NCBI GenBank assembly: GCA_003134655.1
Contig: PLBY01000077.1
Span: forward strand, 95,516-159,515
Source: Acidobacteriaceae bacterium
GTDB taxonomy: Bacteria; Acidobacteriota; Terriglobia; Terriglobales; Acidobacteriaceae
DNA: 64,000 nt
Direction of reading: 5' to 3'
Part shown: positions 51,570 to 60,046 of the stretch, piece by piece
Position numbering within the stretch: the stretch's first letter is position 1
Layout: each line of letters opens with the position of its first letter
The notes under the pieces: model-generated
What the model was told of the DNA's origin: nothing
What the model saw: only the letters and a program-made list of their open reading frames with translations
Database searches by the model: none
Position numbers and translations under genes: made by a program

Positions 51570-52504
51570 TCCGCCACAACTGGATCCTCAGCGGCATCGG
51601 CGACATCGCCACGCGCCGCGTCATCCCAGCGATTCAAGCTGAGCCTCGCAGCCGCCTGTACGGCCTGGTCACGCGCGATCCCGCGAAGGCTGTTCCGTAC
51701 GGAGTACGCGTTTGGGAAACTCTCGACGAAGCTCTCACTGATCCCGAAGTTCACGCCGTCTACGTCGGCACCCCGGTGTTTCTCCACGCGCCGCAGACGA
51801 TTCAAGCCCTGCGCGCGGGCAAGCACGTGCTCTGCGAAAAGCCCATGGCCATGAACGAGCCCGAGGCTCGCACCATGCTCCAAGCTGCTGACGAGAGCGG
51901 CAGGACTTTCGGCGTGGCCTACTATCGCCGCTCTTACCCGAAGGTGCAGCGCGCGAAACAGTTGCTCGCAGCCGGCGCAATCGGCAAGCCCGTTCTGGCT
52001 GAAGTCACGAACCACATGTGGTTCGACGGCCAAGGCAGCCGCGGTTGGCTGGTCGATCCCGCGAAGGCCGGAGGCGGCCCTCTCTTCGACATCGCCTCGC
52101 ACCGCATCGATGTTTTGAATTTTCTTTTTGGCCAGCCGCTGCGAGTGACGGGCCAACTCTCGAACGTGGTGCATCACTACGCAGTGGAAGACAACGCCAC
52201 CGTTTTGATCGAGTACGCCGGCGGAGCCCGCGGCATCATCGACGTCCGCTGGCATTCGAAAGTGGTCCGCGACGAATGCCGCATCCGTGGCACCGACGGC
52301 GAGATGGAACTGACTCCGCTGAACGGTCCCGATCTCGTCTATCCCGGCGCCCGCGAAAATCTCCCTACCCACGCCAACTTGCACTATCCCATGCTGGAAA
52401 ACTTCGTGGACGCGGTGGAAGGCAAGGCCCCGCTGCTCGCAAGTGGCGCATCCTCCTACTGGACGGACTGGGTCACGGAGAGAGCCCGTCGAGCAGGTTC
52501 GTAG
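51560..52504 (+). CDS. Gfo/Idh/MocA-family oxidoreductase
   Basis: The 314-residue protein has the Rossmann start (NWILSGIGDIATRRVIPAI), the EKP motif (GKHVLCEKPMAMN) and the C-terminal alpha/beta domain with GGGPLFDIASHRIDVLNFLFG. These NAD(P)-dependent enzymes act on sugars, inositol or related alcohols; the substrate is not clear. The TTG at 51560 is the only start in reach of the conserved strand and has no ribosome site; it lies in the right arm of the repeat at 51476. The stop codon lies in the repeat at 52501, so repeats provide both ends of the gene. Confidence 0.82.
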   Translation: MKPVRHNWILSGIGDIATRRVIPAIQAEPRSRLYGLVTRDPAKAVPYGVRVWETLDEALTDPEVHAVYVGTPVFLHAPQTIQALRAGKHVLCEKPMAMNEPEARTMLQAADESGRTFGVAYYRRSYPKVQRAKQLLAAGAIGKPVLAEVTNHMWFDGQGSRGWLVDPAKAGGGPLFDIASHRIDVLNFLFGQPLRVTGQLSNVVHHYAVEDNATVLIEYAGGARGIIDVRWHSKVVRDECRIRGTDGEMELTPLNGPDLVYPGARENLPTHANLHYPMLENFVDAVEGKAPLLASGASSYWTDWVTERARRAGS

Positions 52505-52548
52505 CGCCGGCATCTTGCCGGCAGTAGCGAGGGCGTCTCGCCCTCGCA
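52501..52548. repeat. double REP-like hairpin unit
   Basis: Two GTAGCG-led hairpins in a row: GCCGGCATCTTGCCGGC (52506-52522) and GCGAGGGCGTCTCGCCCTCGC (52527-52547). The first 22 bases equal the inverse of 17530-17551. The stop codon of the oxidoreductase gene (52502-52504) is inside the GTAG tetranucleotide. Confidence 0.75.
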
Positions 52549-52569
52549 GTCGGCGGCAGGATGGAACTC

Positions 52570-53868
52570 TTACTTTCCATATTCATTCTTCACCACCTCG
52601 CCGCCCTTCATCACAAGCTTCACGCGCTCCAGAGTCGTGACGTCCTTCACCGGGTCCCCATCCACCGCAACCATGTCGGCCCACGCTCCCGGCTCCAGGC
52701 TCCCAACCTTGCCCGACCACCCCAGCAGATCTGCGGCATTGACCGTGCCTGCTTGAATGGCCTGCAGCGGCGTCAGCCCCAGCCGCACCATCACTGCGAA
52801 CTCGTGGCCGTTCATTCCGTGCGGATACACTGCGGCGTCAGTGCCGAGCGCGACCTTCACTCCGCTGGCAAACGCGTGTGCAATGTTCTTGCGCGCCGCG
52901 GGAATTACGTCCTTGGCCTTGGCGAGCAGAGGAGGAGGCAGGCGCGTCAGTCCCGCATTGTCGATCATCCAGTCACCCAGATAGAGCGTCGGCACCAGAT
53001 AAGTACCGTGTTCCTTCATGGCCGCAATGCCGGCATCGTCAATGTAAGAGCCGTGCTCAATAGAATCGACGCCGGCCTCTGCCGCCCAGCGAATGCCTTC
53101 CGCCCCGTGCGCGTGCGCCGCGACCTTGCGGCCGAGCCGGTGCGCGTCGGCAACAATCGCTTTCATCTCTTCCAATGTGTATTGCGAGGCCTGCGGATTG
53201 TCTCCCAGGGACAACACGCCGCCAGTCGCACACACCTTAATGAGATCCGCGCCGTACTTGATGTTCTCGCGAACTTTGTGTTGCACACCCGCAATGCCGT
53301 CCGCGACGCCATCGCTGACTGCGTGATATTCGGACGGGAGCATGTTGTTGTCGCAATGCCCACCCGTAATGCTCAGAGCCGGCCCGCTGACCAGCATCCT
53401 GGGCCCAGGTACGTCGCCGGCGTTGATGGCGTCGCGCAGAGCGACGTCACTGAAGCCACTGGCGCCTACGTTGCGAACCGTCGTGAATCCCGCCAGCAAC
53501 GTGGCCCGCGCATTCTTGGCGCCGATGAGCGCCTCTCGAGGCACAGAGATTGCCAGCCGGTCGTAGCCGAACCTGGGCTCCATCGTCAGGTGCGTATGGG
53601 CATCGATCAAGCCCGGCAGCACGGTCGCATTTGGAAGATCGACGCGCACTGCATCCGGGGGAATTTTCGCCTCCGTAGTGGCGCCCGTGCTGATGATCCG
53701 CCCGTCCTCGATCACCAGCGTCTGGTCGGTGAGCAGCTTGCCCGTCTTCACATCGAGCAAGTGTCCCGCGTGAACCACAACGTGGCGCGACGTTTGTGCG
53801 ATGCCCAGCGTCCCCAGACAAAACAACGCCGCTGCAACCACAGTGGTTCCGATCTTCCTGATGCTCAT
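52570..53868 (-). CDS. secreted metal-dependent amidohydrolase (imidazolonepropionase-like)
   Basis: The 432-residue protein has a signal peptide ending LGIAQ and the amidohydrolase sites: GLIDAHTHLT (HxH), LIKVCATGG (lysine ligand), VAAHAHGAEG and SIEHGSYID (histidines), and VALGTDAAVYPHG (aspartate). It resembles 16067-17383 and 55014-56330 throughout. Activity on acylated or cyclic dipeptides is known in the family but not predicted here. Downstream of DoxX and CBS genes on the same strand, 39 bases after DoxX. Confidence 0.88.
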   Translation of the reverse strand: MSIRKIGTTVVAAALFCLGTLGIAQTSRHVVVHAGHLLDVKTGKLLTDQTLVIEDGRIISTGATTEAKIPPDAVRVDLPNATVLPGLIDAHTHLTMEPRFGYDRLAISVPREALIGAKNARATLLAGFTTVRNVGASGFSDVALRDAINAGDVPGPRMLVSGPALSITGGHCDNNMLPSEYHAVSDGVADGIAGVQHKVRENIKYGADLIKVCATGGVLSLGDNPQASQYTLEEMKAIVADAHRLGRKVAAHAHGAEGIRWAAEAGVDSIEHGSYIDDAGIAAMKEHGTYLVPTLYLGDWMIDNAGLTRLPPPLLAKAKDVIPAARKNIAHAFASGVKVALGTDAAVYPHGMNGHEFAVMVRLGLTPLQAIQAGTVNAADLLGWSGKVGSLEPGAWADMVAVDGDPVKDVTTLERVKLVMKGGEVVKNEYGK

Positions 53869-53907
53869 GCTCTCCCTTTCCCCAGATTGTTTGTTTGATG
53901 ATAGCGC

Positions 53908-54396
53908 CTACCCGCGACTGGCCTGCCCGCGCTGTCCGTCGAGACCCCAGACCCGTCCAGCATCAGCCGCGAAGAAGATGATCAAGAGCAGTAACAATGG
54001 CAGATGATCAAGTTCGTTGCCGAAATAACGCCAGACCGGCACTCCGTGGCCTGGTTCCCACCATGTGGCGAGAAGCATGTTGATCAGAAACAGAATACCT
54101 AGAACACACGCGGGACGGACCCACAGCCCGATCAGCAGAGAAATGCCGATCAGCAGCTCGACCACTCCAACCACATAACCGAAAAACACCGCATGGGGCA
54201 GAACCACTCCCGCCAAAAAAGGGCGGTAGAAGCTGACCGTACCGTTCGCAATGTAGTCCTGCAGATACGTCTGAAACCCACCGTGAGCAAAGCCCGGCCC
54301 TACCACCTTGTATTCGCCAAATAAGAGAAAGAAGACGGACGCGGCCATGCGCACGCCGGCGATTGTCCGGGACAAGGCGGAGGAGGGCGCTGTCAT
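53908..54396 (-). CDS. DoxX-family membrane protein
   Basis: From the ATG at 54396 the 162-residue protein has four membrane helices and the DoxX pattern: ARRTI-like RTIAGVRMAASVFFLLFGEYK, a central helix (GYVVGVVELLIGISLLIGL) and LATWWEPGHG before the last helix. DoxX proteins are linked to thiosulfate or quinone oxidation and to oxidative stress complexes, without a defined role in this clade. It lies 29 bases after the CBS gene on the same strand. Confidence 0.8.
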   Translation of the reverse strand: MTAPSSALSRTIAGVRMAASVFFLLFGEYKVVGPGFAHGGFQTYLQDYIANGTVSFYRPFLAGVVLPHAVFFGYVVGVVELLIGISLLIGLWVRPACVLGILFLINMLLATWWEPGHGVPVWRYFGNELDHLPLLLLLIIFFAADAGRVWGLDGQRGQASRG

Positions 54397-54425
54397 TTCA
54401 GGATTGAGCGGCCGGGCGAAATGCG

Positions 54426-54863
54426 TTAGCCTCCGGGCCCGTCGTTGGACACGTATTGCTCGAGTGAGTCGAGTTCGTGGCTCAGGTCGTCGACGCGCCA
54501 CTCCAGCAGATTCCGTATGGAAAGAATGCCCAGCAGTTTGCCGTTGTCATCGGCCACCGGCAGATGGCGGAAATGCCGCTCCAGCATGATGCTGAGGGCC
54601 TCGCCGGCGCCTGTGCCCCGTGTGGCCATCTCGACCGGCGTGGTCATCAGTTCGCGCACCGATGTTGTCCTCGGGTCCACATGGCTCAGTGCCATCTTCC
54701 GGAGCACGTCGCGCTCAGTAAAAATCCCTGCCACCCGATACTCGCTGTCGACCACCGCGACGGCTCCGACGTGATGATCCAGCATCTTATGAATTGCGTC
54801 CGCGACGGTTGCTTCCAACCCCACCGCGGCGATCTCCCGGTCACATAACTCGAGCACGCTCAT
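54426..54863 (-). CDS. CBS-domain pair protein
   Basis: The 145-residue protein consists of two CBS motifs (ATVADAIHKMLDHHVGAVAVV, near residues 18-38, and ATRGTGAGEALSIMLERHFRHLPV, near residues 82-105) with the typical GIFTERDVLRKM and GILSIRNLLEW ends. Stand-alone CBS pairs bind adenosyl nucleotides and regulate partners; none is known here. It is the first gene of a probable CBS-DoxX-amidohydrolase transcription unit. Confidence 0.88.
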   Translation of the reverse strand: MSVLELCDREIAAVGLEATVADAIHKMLDHHVGAVAVVDSEYRVAGIFTERDVLRKMALSHVDPRTTSVRELMTTPVEMATRGTGAGEALSIMLERHFRHLPVADDNGKLLGILSIRNLLEWRVDDLSHELDSLEQYVSNDGPGG

Positions 54864-55013
54864 AAATACCTCCTTCGGTCCGACCGCCCTGAACCGAATT
54901 CAACGCAAACTGGATTGACGCATTATGATCCCGCCGAAACGCTTGTCAAGGAAATTTGCACTAAATCTGCATATAACTACTGGGGAGTCTGCATGATCCC
55001 TTCGGGAATACCC

Positions 55014-56330
55014 TCACCTCGCCCGAAAAACCTGCCCATCCTTCATAACGAACTGAACGCTCTCGAGCGCCTGGATGTCGTGCAGTGGGTCGCCACTGAC
55101 CGCGACGATGTCAGCAAACGCGCCCGGAACCACCACGCCGATCTTGCCCTCCATGTCGAGCATCGCAGCCGCACGCGAAGTGGCGCTCTGAATGGCGTCC
55201 ATCGGCGGCATGCCGAATTCCACCATGCGCGAAAATTCCTGCGCGATCGGCTCGGTCCATGGGATTCCGCCCATGTCGGTGCCAAACACGATCTTTACTC
55301 CTGCCTTCAGCGCCTTCTTGAACGACACTTCGTGCGCCGAGGCCCGCAAGCGATCCCGCTGTCCGCCCGGCGTCTCGGCCGCGGCCCAATCCGTGTAGTA
55401 AACGCTGAGCGTCGGGACATACCACGTGCCCTGCTTCAGCATCTGCGCGATCTGTGCGTCGTTGATGTCGAGCCCGTGCTCGATGGAGTCGCACCCTCCG
55501 TCGAGCGCACGCTGCAGTCCGATTCCGCCGTACGCGTGGCAGGCCACCTTCTTGCCCCAGCCGTGCGTCTCATCCACAATCGCCCGCAGTTCCTCGACGG
55601 TGAGCGTCGGCTGCGAGACCAGTTCCCCGTTCTTTCCCACCCACGAGCGGTGCGTCATGTAGACCTTGATCCAGTCGGCTCCGTGATCGAGTTGTTCGCG
55701 CGCAGCCTTGCGCGCCTCCACGGGTCCATCGATGATCTGCGCGCCCTTCGGCATTTCCAGTTCGGGCGCGTACCCTTCCAGCGGATATCCACCGGTAGTC
55801 GAGATCGCACGCGTGGAGACGAGCAGTCGCGGCCCGGGAATATAGCCACCCTCAATCGCCTGCTTGATGCCGACGTCGCCGTAGCCAGCACCTTCGGTTT
55901 CCACGTCGCGCAATGTGGTGAAGCCCTGCTCCAGCGCCCGCCGCGCCGCCACCGTAGCTCTCGCCGCCCTCATCGCTAAGGGCGCCGTCAGAATGTTGGC
56001 ATCGTACCCGCCCTGCGCGGGATCTTCTCCCTGCAGAAAGATGTGCGTATGAGAATCGATCAGCCCAGGCAGCACAGTCTCTCTCGAGAGGTCGATCACC
56101 GTGGCCCCGGCGGGGATCTTCGCGCTCGCCGCGTCCGAGACGCTCTCAATCCGATTGCCGCGAATCAAGATCACCTGATCGCGCCGGGGCTTGTCGGACT
56201 TGCCGTCAATCAGCGTGCCCGCGCGAATCACTGTGACTTGCGCCGACGACGGAGCGGCCTGTTGCGCGCCCACAAGCGCGGTGAACATAGCGGTGAACAT
56301 CAGACACAAAATCACAGACAGGTGCTTCAT
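55014..56330 (-). CDS. secreted metal-dependent amidohydrolase (imidazolonepropionase-like)
   Basis: The ATG at 56330 follows GGGGAGAGG and starts a signal peptide ending ALVGAQ. The 438-residue protein has GLIDSHTHIFL (HxH), WIKVYMTHRSW (lysine ligand), VACHAYGGIGL and SIEHGLDI (histidines) and VFGTDMGGIPW (aspartate). It is the third paralogue of this type in the window, after 16067 and 52570. The upstream in-frame extension to 56582 is the antisense of the GNAT pseudogene region and is not included. Confidence 0.88.
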   Translation of the reverse strand: MKHLSVILCLMFTAMFTALVGAQQAAPSSAQVTVIRAGTLIDGKSDKPRRDQVILIRGNRIESVSDAASAKIPAGATVIDLSRETVLPGLIDSHTHIFLQGEDPAQGGYDANILTAPLAMRAARATVAARRALEQGFTTLRDVETEGAGYGDVGIKQAIEGGYIPGPRLLVSTRAISTTGGYPLEGYAPELEMPKGAQIIDGPVEARKAAREQLDHGADWIKVYMTHRSWVGKNGELVSQPTLTVEELRAIVDETHGWGKKVACHAYGGIGLQRALDGGCDSIEHGLDINDAQIAQMLKQGTWYVPTLSVYYTDWAAAETPGGQRDRLRASAHEVSFKKALKAGVKIVFGTDMGGIPWTEPIAQEFSRMVEFGMPPMDAIQSATSRAAAMLDMEGKIGVVVPGAFADIVAVSGDPLHDIQALESVQFVMKDGQVFRAR

Positions 56331-56442
56331 GCCTCTCCCCCCAAGCCGCCCGTTGAGATTCACAGGATGGCCTACTCGCTGCTGCCTAAGATGATTTAGC
56401 GGGATGGATTCTATACCCTCAATAGCGATATCCTGCTTCGCG

Positions 56443-56922
56443 ATGGAGCAAGACGTCGAACCCGGCCATACCGAGGGTTTCCGACTGCGTATCGCAGATA
56501 TCCGGGATGCGGAAGCGATCGTGTCCGTGATCAACGCCGCGTTTCGCAAGGCGGAAGGCTTTCTCGTCGATCGCGACCGCATCGACTTGCAGACGGTTCG
56601 GGAATTGTTACAGAAAGGAAGCTTCCTGGTTACGGAGGACAGCTTCCTACGTGGCTGCGTTTACCTCGAGCAGAGGGGAGAACGGTCGATCCGAGACTCC
56701 AGAAGTCGGGACTCGGCTCCCGCTTGATGACCGCCGCTGAAGCCTACCGCGTCAAGGCGGGCAGCCGCTTCATGGATTTGCAAATTGTAAGTGTGCGCAC
56801 GGAGTATGCCAGATTTCTACCATCGCCGTGGATACGCCGAAACAGGCACTGCTCCCTTTCCTGCCGGCTTGAACCCGAAGCTGCCTTGCCATTTCATATT
56901 GATGTCGAAACCGTTGACCTGA
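56443..56922 (+). pseudogene. GNAT-family N-acetyltransferase, frameshifted
   Basis: Three frame segments together make a GNAT enzyme. Frame 1 (56443 to about 56683) encodes MEQDVEPG, IRDAEAIVSVINAAFRKAEG and GCVYLEQRGER. A deletion of about seven codons then removes the core strand, and the frame shifts to VDPRLQKSGLGSRLMTAAEA, the acetyl-CoA loop and helix, through VRTE. A second one-base shift near 56805 leads to DFYHRRGYAETGTAPFPAG and the family end LPCHFILMSKPLT, with a stop at 56922. Two separate lesions make a real pseudogene more likely than a sequencing error. Confidence 0.8.
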
Positions 56923-56936
56923 TCCCAGCCTGCGAT

Positions 56937-57323
56937 TCACGACACCACTGCGTCCGCCTCAACCTCCACCAGAATCTCCGGAGAGATCAGCGCACTCACC
57001 TGCACCATCGACGTAGCGGGGCGAATATCGCGGAAGAATTCTCCGTGCGCCTTCCCGACCTTCTCCCACTCCGCAATGTTCGTTACGTACATGCGGGTGC
57101 GCACCACATCTTTCATGCCGGCACCAGCCTTCTGCAATGCGCTCTCGATGTTCTTCAAGGTTTGCACCGTCTGCGCATACACGTCTCCTACGCCGACGAT
57201 CTTCCCGTCTGGCCCAGTCGCGGTTGTCCCAGATACATGTACGTTCGATCCCACCTTCACCGCACGAGAGTAACCGACGACGGGCTCCCATGCCGTACCG
57301 CTCGAAATATTCTGCCGCTCCAT
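56937..57323 (-). CDS. RidA-family (YjgF/YER057c/UK114) protein
   Basis: The 128-residue protein shows the family pattern: N-terminal [17 protein letters not shown], the helix [19 protein letters not shown], the conserved arginine in [11 protein letters not shown] and the C-terminal [17 protein letters not shown] with the glutamate typical of imine/enamine deaminases. It hydrolyses reactive 2-aminoacrylate-type intermediates or an unknown relative. It is the only intact gene between the pseudogene and the divergent 57601 gene. Confidence 0.9.
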   Translation of the reverse strand: MERQNISSGTAWEPVVGYSRAVKVGSNVHVSGTTATGPDGKIVGVGDVYAQTVQTLKNIESALQKAGAGMKDVVRTRMYVTNIAEWEKVGKAHGEFFRDIRPATSMVQVSALISPEILVEVEADAVVS

Positions 57324-57600
57324 TGAATCCTCCGTGGCCGCTCATTCTACAAGGTGAAGGGACGAACAGGGCGCAAATTGGCAGCCGCCATCTTCGACTG
57401 CCAGCAAACTACAGCGAAGTGTACCCACTATCTAACGGATTCCGTGCACAACGTCATTCCCCTGCCACACCTTCTAACTGATTGGAAAAACGAATCGTGC
57501 CGATAAACAAAAGTCACTTGCGTTTCAACATCAAAGTAAGGTATCAACACTCGCAGGTGGCTGAAACTCCGTGCGCCATGCGGAGTTCAGGGGGCTCAGA

Positions 57601-58152
57601 ATGATTCCGGAATCGCATCCGCTGCAGGAGTTGTTTCAGGACCTAGTGGGACGGCACTACGCTACTGAAATTGGCATCCGCGACCCGCAGATCGTCGCTT
57701 ACGTTTCGCATCTGCTCGCTGAGTTCTGCGAAGCTGATCAACTCTTCAAGGTTCACGATGCGTCGAATCGTCCGCTGGCCGACGTCGGCGAGATGCTGCT
57801 GGAATCCGATCCGGTCTACGGCCCTGCGCCTTCGTTCGACCGCGAGCGCCAAGTACGCAAACACATCGGCGACTACACATTATTCCTGGCGGGCATGTTT
57901 CCCGAAAGCATCAACCACTTCCGGCTGCGCCGCCAGCGCCTGGAAAATTTTGTCGAGTGGGTCAAGGCCGGCAAGGAAAGCTACTATATTGTCTCCAAGT
58001 TCGAGCACTTCGAGTACGCCAAGGTCGCCCCTCTCTTTGCGAGTCTCTCCAAGAATTTCGAGCAATGCGTTTACGGGTTGAACATGGTGAAGAACGATCT
58101 GGAGGAGATGCAGCATCCCATCGTTCGCCGCACCAACGACTTGATCATGTAG
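57601..58152 (+). CDS. conserved hypothetical protein
   Basis: The ATG at 57601 has AGGGGG six or seven bases upstream; an in-frame GTG lies at 57571. The 183-residue protein is alpha-helical and cytosolic with no signal or membrane helix. Notable blocks are HPLQELFQDLVGRHY, DPQIVAYVSHLLAEFCEAD, VRKHIGDYTLFLAGMFPE and KESYYIVSKFEHF. A nonribosomal or carrier role cannot be guessed; I do not recognise the family. It is followed by a long inverted repeat. Confidence 0.75.
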   Translation: MIPESHPLQELFQDLVGRHYATEIGIRDPQIVAYVSHLLAEFCEADQLFKVHDASNRPLADVGEMLLESDPVYGPAPSFDRERQVRKHIGDYTLFLAGMFPESINHFRLRRQRLENFVEWVKAGKESYYIVSKFEHFEYAKVAPLFASLSKNFEQCVYGLNMVKNDLEEMQHPIVRRTNDLIM

Positions 58153-58157
58153 TGTTT

Positions 58158-58241
58158 AACCACAGAGGACACGGAGCACACGGAGGACACAGAGGAGGCT
58201 TCAAAGCGAATGCCTCTGTGCTCTCAGTGTCCTCTGTGGTT
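58158..58241. repeat. inverted repeat of AACCACAGAGGACAC type
   Basis: The left arm starts AACCACAGAGGACACGGAGC and contains a second GGACACAGAGG; the right arm (58212-58241) is the inverse, ending CCTCTGTGGTT. About 30 bases pair with few mismatches. The same arm occurs singly at 40632. It lies between convergent genes and may terminate transcription. Confidence 0.75.
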
Positions 58242-58260
58242 ATGAACGAGTGGACGAGTC

Positions 58261-58848
58261 TTATACCCGCAGATCCCCCGCGCTTCCCATGCGGTAAAAG
58301 CTCAGCGCCGCACTGCCCTGGGCCAGGTGACGGAACCTGCGCAGCGCACCAAATTCCTCGCCCGGATCGAATCGCTTTTCATGCTCGGCAATCACGACCG
58401 ACATCGCCCACACCAGCGACGAATCCGCCAACGCCCGTAGCGTCTTTATATAAGCGTCCTGCATGCGATACGGAGGATCGATAAACACCACGTCAGCCGC
58501 CACATGCTGGCGCTCCATCCGCCAAAACGCGCGCGGCAATTCTTCCTCCAGGATCTTGAAGCCTTGGTCGATGCCCAGACCTTCCAGATTGCCGCGGATC
58601 GCATCCGCCGCTGCCGCGGAGTGCTCGACGAAATACACTTCCTTGGCGCCCCGGCTGAGCGCCTCGATTCCGACCGCTCCCGTTCCCGCGAACAGATCGA
58701 GCCACACGCTGCCCTCGAGCGCTGCCGGATTCCCCGCCGTCAGCACGTTGAATAATGTTTCCCGCAACCGGTCCGACGTCGGACGCACGTCCATCCCGCG
58801 CAGCGAACGCAACGGCCGGCTTCGATATTTCCCCGCGATCACTCGCAT
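58261..58848 (-). CDS. rsmD: 16S rRNA (guanine(966)-N(2))-methyltransferase
   Basis: From the ATG at 58848 the 195-residue protein has the RsmD start (MRVIAGKYRSRPL, RPTSDRLRETLFNVL), the SAM motif LDLFAGTGAVGIEALSRGA and the catalytic DPPY in VVFIDPPYRMQ. It methylates G966 of 16S rRNA. Longer upstream frames on this strand overlap the promoter of the M50 gene and have no domain. Confidence 0.93.
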   Translation of the reverse strand: MRVIAGKYRSRPLRSLRGMDVRPTSDRLRETLFNVLTAGNPAALEGSVWLDLFAGTGAVGIEALSRGAKEVYFVEHSAAAADAIRGNLEGLGIDQGFKILEEELPRAFWRMERQHVAADVVFIDPPYRMQDAYIKTLRALADSSLVWAMSVVIAEHEKRFDPGEEFGALRRFRHLAQGSAALSFYRMGSAGDLRV

Positions 58849-58914
58849 GGCTCTGTACTCTCGGCTCCCGCACTCACTATATCCATCCATGTAGAATAAA
58901 AGTAGCGAAGGCTT

Positions 58915-60042
58915 ATGCGAAGCTGGTCCATCCCGATAGGACGTCTGTTCGGCGTTGACGTCCGCATCCACCTTACGTTTTTCATTCTGCCCATTTTTAT
59001 CGTTTGGACGGATTACGTCGCCCACAAGGACAGCGCCACCGGACCCCGCGATCTGGTAATCGTGGGCATCATTCTGGCGTGTGTGGCTGCCCATGAGTGC
59101 GGACACATGTTTGCCGCCCGCCGCGTCGGGCTTATCCCGAAGGCAGTGATCTTGCTGCCCCTCACCGGCGTCGCATTGTACGACGAGCCGCGCACGGAAA
59201 AGCCGCAGGCGGCGGGTCTGGTGTGGCAGCGGGAGGTCCGGCTCGCCCTGATCGGACCGCTGGTGAGCCTGGCACTCGCGTGCCTGGCGGCTGCGGTTGT
59301 AACCGCCTCTGGGCGCGGCGTCGAGCTTTGGAAGTGGCCTTTCCTGCAAGCGACAAATCTGCCGAAGAGCCTGGTCTGGGCGAATCTTTATCTGGCGATT
59401 TTCAATCTGATGCCCGCTTATCCGCTCGATGGCGGACGCATCCTGCGAGCGTTCCTGTCGCGCACGCTCGATGCTTCCACTGCCACGCGGCGCGCGGTTT
59501 CCATCAGCAACGCCATCGCCATGGTCCTGATGCTAGCCGGCCTGTTCAGCGACAGCTGGCTGACGATGGTTGGCGTGATCGTCTTCTCTGCTGCGCAGTT
59601 AGAGGAGCGCGCGCTCGTATTCCAGTCCGTGCTCGACAACGTCCGCCTCGAAGAAGTCATGCTCACCGACTTCGCCACGCTCTCTCCGGCCGACACTCTG
59701 GAAGATGCGCTGGAGAAGGCCGTCCACTCCCTGCAGGATGATTTCCCCGTGGTTCGCGGCAGCGATATGGTGGGAGTAATTTCGAAGCAGCGGATTCTCG
59801 ATGCTCTGCGCGCGGAAGGGAACGGCTACGTGCAGGCAGTGATGAACAAGATTTTCGAAGTTTCACTGCGCCAGGACACGCTCGGATCGGCCTTCCGCAA
59901 GCTCACCGCACGCAATTCCAGCATTATCCCCGTGGTGGAAGACCAGCGCCTGATTGGGATCGTCACCCTGCAGAACCTGATGCACTCCATGGCCCTGCTG
60001 GCCGAAAGCCGCAAACTGCAGAGGGAAGAAGCGGAATCGTAA
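58915..60042 (+). CDS. M50 site-2 protease with C-terminal CBS pair
   Basis: The 375-residue protein has about five membrane helices, the zinc motif HECGH at residues 60-64 (a cysteine in place of the usual small residue), the second motif NLMPAYPLDGGRILRA, and two CBS motifs from about residue 240 (VMLTDFATLSPADTLEDA, IIPVVEDQRLIGIVTLQNLM). This is the Rip3/MJ0392 class of intramembrane proteases, in which CBS domains gate access, perhaps by nucleotide binding. The substrate, often an anti-sigma factor, is not evident. It is divergent from rsmD. Confidence 0.9.
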   Translation: MRSWSIPIGRLFGVDVRIHLTFFILPIFIVWTDYVAHKDSATGPRDLVIVGIILACVAAHECGHMFAARRVGLIPKAVILLPLTGVALYDEPRTEKPQAAGLVWQREVRLALIGPLVSLALACLAAAVVTASGRGVELWKWPFLQATNLPKSLVWANLYLAIFNLMPAYPLDGGRILRAFLSRTLDASTATRRAVSISNAIAMVLMLAGLFSDSWLTMVGVIVFSAAQLEERALVFQSVLDNVRLEEVMLTDFATLSPADTLEDALEKAVHSLQDDFPVVRGSDMVGVISKQRILDALRAEGNGYVQAVMNKIFEVSLRQDTLGSAFRKLTARNSSIIPVVEDQRLIGIVTLQNLMHSMALLAESRKLQREEAES

Positions 60043-60046
60043 TTAT

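Noticed and set aside
52561-53898. Plus-strand 445-codon open frame opposite an amidohydrolase
   Set aside because: No recognisable domain or ribosome site; the minus strand encodes the complete enzyme.
54915-55979. Plus-strand 354-codon open frame opposite the third amidohydrolase
   Set aside because: Composition is that of an antisense frame and no motif is visible.
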